Below are positions 1-6,290 of a DNA stretch of 64,000 nt, in pieces. The translations under genes were made by a program, and so were the position numbers. The DNA lies in contig NC_012796.1 of assembly GCF_000010665.1 (NCBI RefSeq), forward strand, positions 806,001-870,000, given 5' to 3'. The notes under the pieces were generated by a model. It ran no database searches. It saw nothing but the letters and a program-made list of their open reading frames with translations, and was not told the origin of the DNA. This stretch comes from Solidesulfovibrio magneticus RS-1. Its GTDB lineage: Bacteria > Desulfobacterota > Desulfovibrionia > Desulfovibrionales > Desulfovibrionaceae. Every line of letters begins with the position of its first letter. Within the stretch, counting starts at the first letter, position 1.

Positions 1-1247
1 AGGCGGTCGCGGGGGACATGCCTACTGAGGGCTGAGCTCAGTTCGGTCGCTGTGAGCGGACCGGTCTTGAGCGCCTCCAGGATTTTATCCTCAAGCGGAT
101 CTGTCGCCCGATCCCCGAAGATGTACAGCGCCGAGTCCTGGGCGTAGCGCCACATGGCAAGGGCCGCCTGCAGGTGGGGCTCCTCGATCTCCCCCTGTGC
201 ATCCAAGAGCGCGTAGAGAAGCGACAAACGCAGGGTTTGGGCCTCTGCTCTATTGATTATACTTCCGGCCAAGCCTGTGTGCTCCTGGGAGAGCTCTGGG
301 TAGACGTGTCTCCAGAGCTCCAAGGTATTCGCCGTCATGGTCATGACCCCACGTTGCTGCGCTTGCCCCACGCGCCGCCAAAGCTCGCGCTGCAAGGGCG
401 CAAGCTCTGCGTCCGGCATCCGTGAAGGCAAGGCCACCAGTTTCGATCGCCGGGCGCATATCCAAAGGAACCGGTTGCCGAAGCCATTCACTGCCTGCAC
501 CTCGCCCAAACACACGGCGAGTTCCTGCATGGTAATGTGGGCGATGATGCTGATATGCGCGCCGCGTACCAGGATGGGATTGTTTTTGGTCAGGGGGGCA
601 TAGTCGCCGGAGTCCCAGAAACAACGGATGCCCATGGAGAGTGTGTTGCCTTCCCGTTTGAAGCAAGCAAAGGCGCTTGCTAACTCTTCGTCCATGATGA
701 CGAGCCTTTTGTCTCCCTTTTCGCGGACCGGTTCGGCGGGGTTCTGTCGCTGCCTTCGTTCCCGCTCCTCGTCGCTTTCGTCTCGCACATGGTGGGCCAG
801 GCCTTCCCCCGTGGAGAGCGGGCCGCCGCTCTCCCTGGCGGGCAAAGGGACGCCCCATGTCTTCAGGTCGATGGGCAGGCAGTGTTTCCGCTCAAAGAGC
901 TTTGTCACGGGATGCCGGGAGGTCCCTTTGCGGGCCTTGCTGGAATTGCCGCAGATGACGGCGAAGAGTCGCGGTGGGTGGATGGTTTCGCCCACATAGA
1001 GGTGTGGGCCTCGGTTGGGCGCGTAGCCGTAAACCTCCGCCCCGAAGCGCACCAACGCGGTGATGCAGACCGCCGCCGGATCGGCTTCGCTGTCGCGTGT
1101 CGCCAGTCGCACGAACTCGCCCAGGATGCCTGGGCAGGCGTCAAACGAGAATCGAGGCCATTCCTTGAGGGCAAGGTCATCAGGATCGTCGGTTGTGGCA
1201 CCGATCTGCAGCTGAGCCCGGGGCAGCCCCCGGATTGCGCTGCTCAT
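1..1247 (-). CDS. DUF3987/YfjI-like P-loop protein of mobile elements (3' end cut by window edge)
   Basis: An uninterrupted reading frame of at least 415 codons runs from ATG at 1247 off the left edge. Residues ~30-110 have the arrangement of DUF3987/YfjI-type proteins: a hydrophobic N-terminal domain, then a phosphate-loop-like GNSSKARKGTS (~100-110). An acidic Walker-B-like VIMDEE follows at ~184-189. The C-terminal part is predicted helical and ends in a small winged-helix-like region around ALSRHVPRDRL. Such proteins sit in phages, satellites and ICEs, often beside primase or excisionase genes, and are thought to act as helicase/primase-like ATPases; the biochemical role is not established. 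The start codon overlaps the upstream gene's stop as ATGA, so translation is coupled. The family assignment rests on recognised motifs, not a search. Confidence 0.72.
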   Translation of the reverse strand, partial: MSSAIRGLPRAQLQIGATTDDPDDLALKEWPRFSFDACPGILGEFVRLATRDSEADPAAVCITALVRFGAEVYGYAPNRGPHLYVGETIHPPRLFAVICGNSSKARKGTSRHPVTKLFERKHCLPIDLKTWGVPLPARESGGPLSTGEGLAHHVRDESDEERERRQRQNPAEPVREKGDKRLVIMDEELASAFACFKREGNTLSMGIRCFWDSGDYAPLTKNNPILVRGAHISIIAHITMQELAVCLGEVQAVNGFGNRFLWICARRSKLVALPSRMPDAELAPLQRELWRRVGQAQQRGVMTMTANTLELWRHVYPELSQEHTGLAGSIINRAEAQTLRLSLLYALLDAQGEIEEPHLQAALAMWRYAQDSALYIFGDRATDPLEDKILEALKTGPLTATELSSALSRHVPRDR

Positions 1248-1531
1248 TGCTCATCCCCATTTTTCCGTTCCGATTTTCGCGGACGTCCGCGCCGTTTAGT
1301 GGGGGGCGTTGTGAGGGTGCGTTGGGGATTCGCTTTTCCGTCGGCTCGATCGGTCTTTTCCTGGACCCATTTTTCGACCACGGCTGGATTCCAGGCGAGG
1401 CGGCGACCCAACTTTATAGGCGGCGGCACAGCGTCGAACTGCTTTCGGGCGAGATGACCGTGGATTGATGCTGGAGTTTTTCCAAGAATGATGGACATGT
1501 CTTCGATGTAGTAAAACATTTTTTTGACCAT
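1244..1531 (-). CDS. AlpA/excisionase-like helix-turn-helix DNA-binding protein
   Basis: A 95-residue basic protein. The N-terminal half (FYYIEDMSIILGKTPASIHG, ~4-23) has the MerR/AlpA-type winged helix pattern in which a short helix pair is followed by a GRRLAW-type strand and a helix with VVEKWV. The C-terminal third is a Lys/Arg-rich tail with an AT-hook-like RGRPRK. AlpA-family proteins act as excisionases or activators of integrase genes in mobile elements. ATG at 1531 is chosen because GAGGAG lies 5 nt upstream; a TTG at 1555 would add eight residues without a better site. The stop overlaps the next gene by 4 nt. The TGTCA array upstream is the obvious candidate binding site for this or a related regulator. 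Confidence 0.7.
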   Translation of the reverse strand: MVKKMFYYIEDMSIILGKTPASIHGHLARKQFDAVPPPIKLGRRLAWNPAVVEKWVQEKTDRADGKANPQRTLTTPPTKRRGRPRKSERKNGDEQ

Positions 1532-1614
1532 GAGTACTCCTCGGTATCTGTGCAAATTGTGAGCACGCAGGCATAAACACGATTTTTAAAATAGTGGCAA
1601 GTTGACTGAAATGC

Positions 1615-1666
1615 AGTTATGTCACTGTATGTCAACGTAGAGTGTAGTTTTGTCACTGAATGTCAT
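1615..1666. promoter_or_regulatory. Two 21-bp direct repeats containing four helically phased TGTCA boxes
   Basis: TGTCA occurs at 1620, 1630, 1651 and 1661, as two pairs of TGTCA-N5-TGTCA. The surrounding 21-bp units, both starting AGTT, begin 31 bp apart at 1615 and 1646, so all four boxes are spaced at about 10, 21 and 10 bp and face the same side of the helix. They lie 80-130 bp upstream of the minus-strand AlpA-like gene. This is the layout of an operator or iteron/excisionase site bound by a cooperative protein. The rest of 1556-1875 is AT-rich and shows nothing else convincing. Confidence 0.55.
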
Positions 1667-1875
1667 TGCATGGTATAGTTGAAGGGGATTGCCGTATAAG
1701 CCGTTTTTAGAAAGTTAAATATTTCAGATAGATAGCGAGGTGTGGAAAAAATTTTAAATTTTATTTTCCATTGTTTTTAATAAGTTAGATCTATTCTCGC
1801 TCGTTAGGATGCCTGCCGACGGGGAGGAGGGGGGCTGCGGCGACAATGCCCCTGCCCGGGCCGAGGCCGATGGCC

Positions 1876-1899
1876 TTGACAAAAAGTACCTTTATGGTA
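1876..1899 (+). promoter_or_regulatory. mqsRA promoter -35 box and MqsA-type operator
   Basis: A consensus -35 TTGACA (1876-1881) is followed by the palindrome TACC-TTTAT-GGTA (1887-1899), 11 bp before the toxin ATG. MqsA of E. coli represses its own operon through ACCT...AGGT palindromes, and this site is of that general form. No good -10 hexamer is visible at the ideal distance, so the exact promoter is uncertain. Confidence 0.5.
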
Positions 1900-1909
1900 A
1901 CTTTTCCTC

Positions 1910-2212
1910 ATGGAAAAGCGAAAGCCGACGTATGACCTGGGCTCTTTCCAGGATGCGGCGAGAAGGGGCGAAGTCGCCGTGACGAGAACCGCCGCCCAGG
2001 CAGCCCAACGCCTCGGCTTCGATTATGATGGCATGATGGTGGTCATTGAGAGCATGAACCGCAGGCACTTTTACAAATCCATGACCGCCTACGCGGACAA
2101 CGCGGCCTGGCAGGATGTGTATCATGTGCCGACATCCGCCGGGATTTTGTACGTGAAATTTATGGCTGGAAGGATTTCGGCCTTTGACCTGCTCTCTTTC
2201 AAGGAGAAATAG
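1910..2212 (+). CDS. mqsR: Type II toxin MqsR, mRNA interferase
   Basis: A 100-residue protein with the full MqsR pattern: KPTYDL near the start, TRTAAQAAQRLGF (25-37), FYKSMTAYAD (54-63), WQDVYH (67-72), LYVKF (80-84) and the terminal LLSFKEK. The residues corresponding to the catalytic set of E. coli MqsR are present (K56, Q68, Y81, K98). MqsR is a RelE-fold ribosome-independent RNase that cleaves mRNA, mainly at GCU in E. coli, and induces growth arrest. The antitoxin gene follows 1 bp after the stop, with toxin first as is usual for mqsRA. The start is fixed by the family length; the upstream Shine-Dalgarno is weak, which may keep toxin output low. It appears intact and is probable element cargo. 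Confidence 0.92.
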   Translation: MEKRKPTYDLGSFQDAARRGEVAVTRTAAQAAQRLGFDYDGMMVVIESMNRRHFYKSMTAYADNAAWQDVYHVPTSAGILYVKFMAGRISAFDLLSFKEK

Positions 2213-2213
2213 C

Positions 2214-2636
2214 GTGGAAACACATCCCATGTGCCACGAAGACGGAATCGAAATGGTTCGTGACGTGAGGCCGGTGGAATTTTCCTACAAGGGACAGACG
2301 ATGACTGTCGCCATGCCCGGATGGTATTGCCCGAAATGCGGGGAAGGTCTCTATACCCGTGCGGACATGAAGGTCTCCGACCGAGCACTAAACGCCATGA
2401 AGGCGAGGTGCGAGGGGCTGTTGGACGGCCCGCAGGTCAAGCGCATCCGCAAAAAGCTCGGGCTGACCCAGGCGGCGGCCGGCGACCTCATCGGCGGCGG
2501 CCCGAAAGCGTTCACCAAGTATGAGAAGGGGGATGCCCTGACCAGTCGGGCCGTGACCAACCTGTTGAAGGTGCTGGACGCCGTGCCTGACGCGCTCACG
2601 ATCCTTCGGGAAAATCAGGGGCGCCCTTCCTGCTGA
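2214..2636 (+). CDS. mqsA: Type II antitoxin MqsA, zinc-binding HTH repressor
   Basis: A 140-residue protein with an N-terminal zinc ribbon and a C-terminal XRE-type helix-turn-helix (~76-100, with LTQAAAGDLIGGG and the family hallmark AFTKYEKG). MqsA binds MqsR through the N-terminal domain and represses the operon through the HTH. GTG at 2214 is preferred: AAGGAG at 2201-2206 sits 7 nt upstream, inside the toxin gene. The second zinc knuckle is normal (WYCPKCG, C39/C42). The first is HPMC rather than CPxC, so one Cys is replaced by His4 or displaced, which still allows zinc binding. The family call is firm. Confidence 0.92.
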   Translation: METHPMCHEDGIEMVRDVRPVEFSYKGQTMTVAMPGWYCPKCGEGLYTRADMKVSDRALNAMKARCEGLLDGPQVKRIRKKLGLTQAAAGDLIGGGPKAFTKYEKGDALTSRAVTNLLKVLDAVPDALTILRENQGRPSC

Positions 2637-2787
2637 TGCTTCTTGGCGTCCTCCTTTTTCATCCTCCTGCAGAAAGGGAACGGCGTCGCAGTGCACACTC
2701 CGGAGAGCGCTTGCCGGCCAGCCGCGAGTTCTCCCCGGGACTGGATGAACATTCCGCCAAGCTCGATAAAAGCACATTTCTCGTCAG

Positions 2788-2809
2788 TGGAGCAAAAAAA
2801 GTTGCTCCA
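2788..2809. repeat. 8-bp inverted repeat TGGAGCAA/TTGCTCCA downstream of mqsA
   Basis: Perfect arms at 2788-2795 and 2802-2809 flank a 6-nt A-rich loop, and TTGCTCCA recurs at 2823-2830. It could be a weak terminator for mqsRA or an integrase arm-type site near the attachment end; there is no strong U-tract. Nothing else was found between 2637 and 2937. Confidence 0.35.
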
Positions 2810-2937
2810 ATTTGGTCCAATTTTGCTCCACTCGGTCTGGAAAAACGTGCATTTTCATGAAAAGTCGTGAGCAGTCATCTGTCTGATATTATTTGAGTAT
2901 TCTTGGTAATCTACGGTTAAAATTGAGCGATTTTTGA

Positions 2938-2994
2938 GACTTAAAATCCCTTGTTCTTCGGGACGTGCCGGTTCGATTCCGGCCTCGGGCACCA
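2938..2994 (+). other. Attachment site: 3' fragment of tRNA-Leu(UAA)
   Basis: From the anticodon loop on (CTTAAAA, anticodon TAA, from 2940) the sequence is tRNA-like. It has a class II variable arm able to pair GTTC with GGAC, a perfect T-stem GCCGG/CCGGC with loop TTCGATT, the acceptor 3' strand CTCGGGC, discriminator A and an encoded CCA (2992-2994). The bases 5' of the loop do not form the matching anticodon stem, and no D-arm or GCCCGAG 5' acceptor strand is present, so this is not a functional tRNA. The break lies in the anticodon loop, a common crossover site for tRNA-targeting integrases. Confidence 0.82.
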
Positions 2995-3002
2995 CGATTT
3001 TG

Positions 3003-3034
3003 GGGACTGCCGACTCGGTCGGTAGTCCCTTTTT
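3003..3034 (+). terminator. Rho-independent terminator of the original tRNA-Leu transcript
   Basis: A 12-bp stem (GGGACTGCCGAC / GTCGGTAGTCCC, with one G-U pair) and a TCG loop end at 3029 and are followed by TTTTT, 8 bp after the tRNA CCA. Its attachment to the fragment shows that this side is the native chromosome. Confidence 0.85.
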
Positions 3035-3144
3035 GGTTGCCTTGATGATTTGCTCCAAAGCTGTTCCAATCATAACGATGAAGGACATGGTCGCCCAACC
3101 GGCGCGTTTTGGATGCCTTCATCCCACGAAGGAGCTTATCCCCA

Positions 3145-3891
3145 ATGGACATTCCGCGGATTTTCACCATCACGGAAAGCGCGCATCGCATCCACAATCC
3201 GTTCACGCCCGACAAGTTCGCGGTGCTGGGCCAGGCGTTGCGTCTGGAACCCGGGACGCGCATCCTCGATCTCGGCAGCGGGTCGGGGGAGATGCTGTGC
3301 ACTTGGGCCCGCGATCACGGCATACGCGGCGTCGGCGTGGACATGAGTTCCTTGTTCACCGAGCAGGCGAGAAGCCGGGCCGTGGAGCTCGGCGTGGCCG
3401 ACCGCGTCCGGTTTGTCCACGGCGACGCCGCCGGCTATGTCGCCGATGAGAAGGTGCATGTGGCCGCCTGCGTCGGCGCGACGTGGATTGGCGGCGGCGT
3501 TGCCGGCACGGTCGAGCTCTTGGCCCGAAGCCTGGGTGAGGGCGGGATCATCCTCATCGGCGAACCCTACTGGCGGCAATTGCCGCCGACCGAAGACGTT
3601 GCCAAAGGCTGTCTGGCCGGCGCGGTCGCCGACTTTCTCGCCCTCCCGGAGCTTGTCGCGTCTTATGGCCGCCTGGGCTGCGACGTCGTGGAGATGGTCC
3701 TGGCCGACCAGGACGGCTGGGACCGCTACGAGGCGGCCAAATGGCTCACCATGCACCGCTGGCTCCAGGCCCATCCCGACGACGAGCTGGCCGGGGAGGT
3801 TCGGGCCAAGCTGACCTCGGAACCCGTACGTTACGCCACGTACACGCGCGAATACCTGGGCTGGGGCGTGTTTGCGCTGATGCTGCGGTGA
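3145..3891 (+). CDS. Class I SAM-dependent methyltransferase
   Basis: A 248-residue cytoplasmic protein with a Rossmann-fold methyltransferase core. Motif I is ILDLGSGSGEML (~41-52), the motif II acidic residue is in GVGVDMSS, and motif III is around VRFVHGDAAGY. Motif IV/V (VACVGATWIGGG) is followed by GGIILIGEPYWRQLP. The EPYW segment resembles the small-molecule methyltransferases of the UbiE/Methyltransf_25 group. ATG at 3145 has AAGGAG 10 nt upstream; an upstream in-frame start at 3109 lacks one. It stands alone, first chromosomal gene after the integrated element, with 250 bp between it and the tRNA fragment. The substrate cannot be read from the sequence. Confidence 0.82.
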   Translation: MDIPRIFTITESAHRIHNPFTPDKFAVLGQALRLEPGTRILDLGSGSGEMLCTWARDHGIRGVGVDMSSLFTEQARSRAVELGVADRVRFVHGDAAGYVADEKVHVAACVGATWIGGGVAGTVELLARSLGEGGIILIGEPYWRQLPPTEDVAKGCLAGAVADFLALPELVASYGRLGCDVVEMVLADQDGWDRYEAAKWLTMHRWLQAHPDDELAGEVRAKLTSEPVRYATYTREYLGWGVFALMLR

Positions 3892-4279
3892 GGCTGCCGT
3901 GGCGCTGCGGCGACGCAGCTGGGCCTCCGGCGGGCGGCCAACGGCTGTGGCGATCGACCGGGACTGAACCGGCGCGGCCCCTTGGCCCCCGGTTGCCCGG
4001 GTTTCTTGGCCGGTAGTTTTTCCGGCTCAGACGACCTCTTGGGGGCTTTGCCGTAATAGGCGGAGCACCGGGCAGGAAGGCCGCCGCAGGCTTTTTTGCA
4101 GAGAACCTGGCAGAATCGTTTTGGGAAGCAACTTTTTACTGGACAAGACGCGAACTTTGTGATTTTTTGAACTTGCTGAAAAGCCTTTTAGGATATCTCA
4201 AGCGGAGGTTCTTTTCAACAGATGATCGCGTAAGTTTGCTGGCTTTTTCCGAACTCCAACAAAGTCAGGAGGAAAGAGA
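3892..4279. other. Gene-free interval
   Basis: No reading frame with plausible start and codon use, no RNA gene and no convincing terminator was recognised. The second half (about 4130-4270) becomes AT-richer and should contain the promoter for the small secreted protein gene that follows. Confidence 0.4.
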
Positions 4280-4537
4280 ATGCGATGCTTGCTGTTTGTA
4301 CTGGCGCTGTCGCTGGTGAGCGCCACGGCCTTTGCTGCTGATGAAGCTGCCGACACCGCCAACCGGGCACTGTTTGAAAAAGAATGCGCGGCGCTCATTG
4401 CCCCGGGCGGCCCCTGTGCCGATGTGCAAAAAGGCGGCGGCGGCCGGCGCGGTTGCGTAGCCAAACCGGAAAATCTCGACAAGGCCAGCCCGGCCTGCAA
4501 GAAAGTGATCGAGGAGTGGAAGGCGCTGCCAAAGTAA
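4280..4537 (+). CDS. Small secreted cysteine-containing protein, unknown function
   Basis: An 85-residue protein with a clear Sec signal peptide: MR, hydrophobic core LLFVLALSLVSA, cleavage after TAFAA near residue 20. The mature part is about 65 residues with four cysteines, a charged N-terminal half and a Gly/Arg-rich centre (GGGGRRG). Four cysteines could form two disulfides in the periplasm. Start is supported by AGGAGG just upstream and a strong terminator follows 42 bp after the stop, so this is a single-gene transcript. I do not recognise the family. Single small exported proteins with strong expression signals are often periplasmic chaperone-like or stress proteins, but that is only a guess. 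Confidence 0.7.
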   Translation: MRCLLFVLALSLVSATAFAADEAADTANRALFEKECAALIAPGGPCADVQKGGGGRRGCVAKPENLDKASPACKKVIEEWKALPK

Positions 4538-4579
4538 CGGCCGGCCTTTTCCGCGATTGATGGAATAGAAGAGAGAACG

Positions 4580-4626
4580 CGCCGTCCCTTGCCGCATTCT
4601 TCGGCAAGGGACGGCGTATGTTTTTT
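4580..4626 (+). terminator. Strong Rho-independent terminator
   Basis: A perfect 15-bp stem (CGCCGTCCCTTGCCG and its complement, 4580-4594 and 4602-4616) with a 7-nt loop precedes a T-run at 4621-4626. It ends the small secreted protein transcript. Confidence 0.9.
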
Positions 4627-4690
4627 GGGGGTATGTCAGGCAGCCAACACGCCGTTTGGGCGGCGTTGCTGACGGGGTAACGCTTTCGTG

Positions 4691-4785
4691 GCGCGTCCAC
4701 GAAAAGCGCATAGGCATTTCGGAAGCAGCATGCTGAAACCCCTGAATTTTATAAAAACTATCGTGTTTTTGTAAGGGATGCTCCA
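4691..4785 (-). repeat. Dispersed 3' element, family B, copy 1
   Basis: This block begins directly after the minus-strand stop at 4786 and matches 21143-21237, which lies in the same place after another minus-strand gene. The best-kept part is 18 identical bases, CGCGTCCACGAAAAGCGC (4692-4709). Looser similarity covers the AT-rich half (TAAAAAC...GTTTTTGTAAGGG). In this copy the conserved part can also pair with CGCTTTCGTGG just to its left, giving a hairpin. It is possibly a terminator or RNA-processing element. Confidence 0.5.
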
Positions 4786-5937
4786 CTAGGCATTTTCGCC
4801 CGGCGACAGCAGATGGCGCTTCAAACTGGCGAAAATGGCGTCGTAGACCGCCTCGTCGGTGCTGGCCGGCAGGGTGATGTGGATTGTGGGGTGCTTGGGC
4901 GCGGCCGGGCTCGAACCCCGGGCTTCCGATGGGAAGGCCTCGATGACGATGCCTGGGGCTGCGTCCGGCCTGGCCGCCGTTTCCATGTCCTTGGCCGGAG
5001 TCGGCGCTTTGGTGACGGCGGACGCCGGCGCGGCGGCAAGCGATGCCGCTACGGAGGCGGTCGGGGCAACCGGTTCCGGCGCGGGAGCGACGGGGGCGGA
5101 TGTGGCCTCGGCGGTGGTTGGGGCGAAAGCCTCGGGATGGGCGCCGGCCTTAGGCGCAGGCGCGGCCTGGAGTGACGCGGCCTGTTCCTGGGCAACCGGT
5201 TCCGGAGCGGCCACGGGCGCAACGGCAACAGCAGGGCTGCCCGCCGCCACGGACCCGGACGCGGCCTCCGGCTTGGGCGTCGCCTCGGGCTGGCCCGCCG
5301 CCACGGATGTGGGCGCGGCGGTCAACTCAGGTGCGGCAGCCGGTGCGGCTCCGGAGTGTGGCGCGGCCGCAGGTTTGGACGCCGTCGCTGGGCCGTTTGC
5401 GCCGGGAGGCGACGAGGCCGGCCTGGACGCCGAATCGGGCGTGACGGCCGGTTGTTGCGCCGCGTCGGCGCTGGCCGCACCGTTGTCGAGGCTGGCTGCG
5501 TAACGCGTCAGGGCCAGGAAGGTGGCGGCGATGCCGCAGGCCGCCATGTCGTTGATTTCCCCTTGGAAATACCGGGACACGGTCTCCATGATTTCGCGTT
5601 CGGGGCAGACGGCGGCGTTGGGCAGTTCGGCCAGCAGGCCGGCATAAGCGTCGGCCAACCCCTGGCGCAACACGGTCCCGGACAGGCGACGGCCGTGGAA
5701 ATCGGCATAGCGGCGAGTTGGCTGGCCGGCTTCAGTGAGAAACCCCAGCCCCGCAAGGATGTCGATGAAAGTCCGGTCAATGGCGTAGCGGAAGCCGGAC
5801 TTGGCCAGAAACGCCGTGTCGAAGACCTCCGGAATCGGATTTCCAAGCAATACCCCGAAGTAATCCGGAATCTTGGAGACCTTTAACGTATAGGCCCGAG
5901 TCAGGGGTGGCTTCGGTAAGACGCTGGTTGGCATAGG
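4786..5937 (-). CDS. DUF5343 domain protein with long Ala/Pro-rich tail
   Basis: A 383-residue protein. Residues ~10-145 match the DUF5343 pattern: YTLKVSKIPDYFGVLL at the start, then FLAKSGFRYAIDRTFIDILAGLGFLTEAG split over two helices, then PTRRYADF. Residues ~155-340 are extremely Ala/Pro rich, low complexity and probably disordered. The last ~40 residues (IHITLPASTDEAVYDAIFAS) form a short conserved-looking tail. DUF5343 proteins are winged-helix-like and of unknown function. ATG at 5937 is chosen because the domain begins there; ATG at 6036 would give 416 residues with a poorly spaced GGAGA. A promoter is visible upstream. The role of the tail is unknown; it could be a flexible tether. 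Confidence 0.72.
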   Translation of the reverse strand, partial: PMPTSVLPKPPLTRAYTLKVSKIPDYFGVLLGNPIPEVFDTAFLAKSGFRYAIDRTFIDILAGLGFLTEAGQPTRRYADFHGRRLSGTVLRQGLADAYAGLLAELPNAAVCPEREIMETVSRYFQGEINDMAACGIAATFLALTRYAASLDNGAASADAAQQPAVTPDSASRPASSPPGANGPATASKPAAAPHSGAAPAAAPELTAAPTSVAAGQPEATPKPEAASGSVAAGSPAVAVAPVAAPEPVAQEQAASLQAAPAPKAGAHPEAFAPTTAEATSAPVAPAPEPVAPTASVAASLAAAPASAVTKAPTPAKDMETAARPDAAPGIVIEAFPSEARGSSPAAPKHPTIHITLPASTDEAVYDAIFASLKRHLLSPGENA

Positions 5938-6058
5938 AGCATCCCCAGGGGGAACAACGCGACGGCGTGGCTTGAATAAGGAAGCAAGCAAGGTGGCAGA
6001 CCTCTTTCCGTGCTGGCAAACAAGTCTATTGTTCATTCTCCAGAGAAAACGGTGATAA

Positions 6059-6087
6059 TATAGACCACGCTGCAGGCCATTTGTCAA
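6059..6087 (-). promoter_or_regulatory. Probable sigma-70 promoter of the DUF5343 gene
   Basis: On the minus strand, TTGACA (6087-6082), a 17-bp spacer and TCTATA (6064-6059) stand about 120 bp before ATG 5937. The remaining part of the 350-bp divergent interval up to 6290 shows nothing else definite. Confidence 0.5.
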
Positions 6088-6290
6088 TGACGGCGGCAGC
6101 GGTTGCCAGTGGCAACCGGAGGCGGCCGTCTTGACGCGCCCATGGCTTGCGTCTACCACCGGAGAGTCGGGAGAGGGGATGTTCGTACTCATCCTGGCGC
6201 AACATCAGGAAAGGTGAGGCTCTATCGGCCTGCCCCAGGCGTCGTTGGCCGGTCGGGCATTGCTTCGCCTGCCAGACCCAGGAAGCGTCC

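Larger units (their letters stand above)
1..2937. mobile_element. Right-hand end of an integrative element (prophage/ICE/satellite type), left part outside the window
   Basis: The segment is bounded on the right by a truncated 3' half of tRNA-Leu, the classic scar of a tyrosine integrase. It carries cargo typical of such elements: a DUF3987-like P-loop protein, an AlpA/excisionase-like helix-turn-helix protein and a toxin-antitoxin pair. Its intergenic DNA (about 1556-1860 and 2750-2937) is visibly more AT-rich than the chromosome to the right. No integrase gene is present here, so it should lie at the other end, beyond position 1, along with the reconstituted tRNA. The extent to the left is unknown. 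The tRNA scar is seen; the element type is inferred. Confidence 0.7.

Noticed and set aside
250-858. A 202-codon minus-strand frame at the left end
   Set aside because: The frame that runs through the whole 1-1247 region encodes the recognisable DUF3987-like motifs; this one is a shadow.
1193-1215. Sigma-54 promoter (TGGCAC)
   Set aside because: The GC half-site at the correct distance is absent and it lies inside a coding region.
2938-2994. A functional tRNA-Leu gene
   Set aside because: The 5' acceptor strand, D-arm and anticodon 5' stem are missing; only the 3' part is present.
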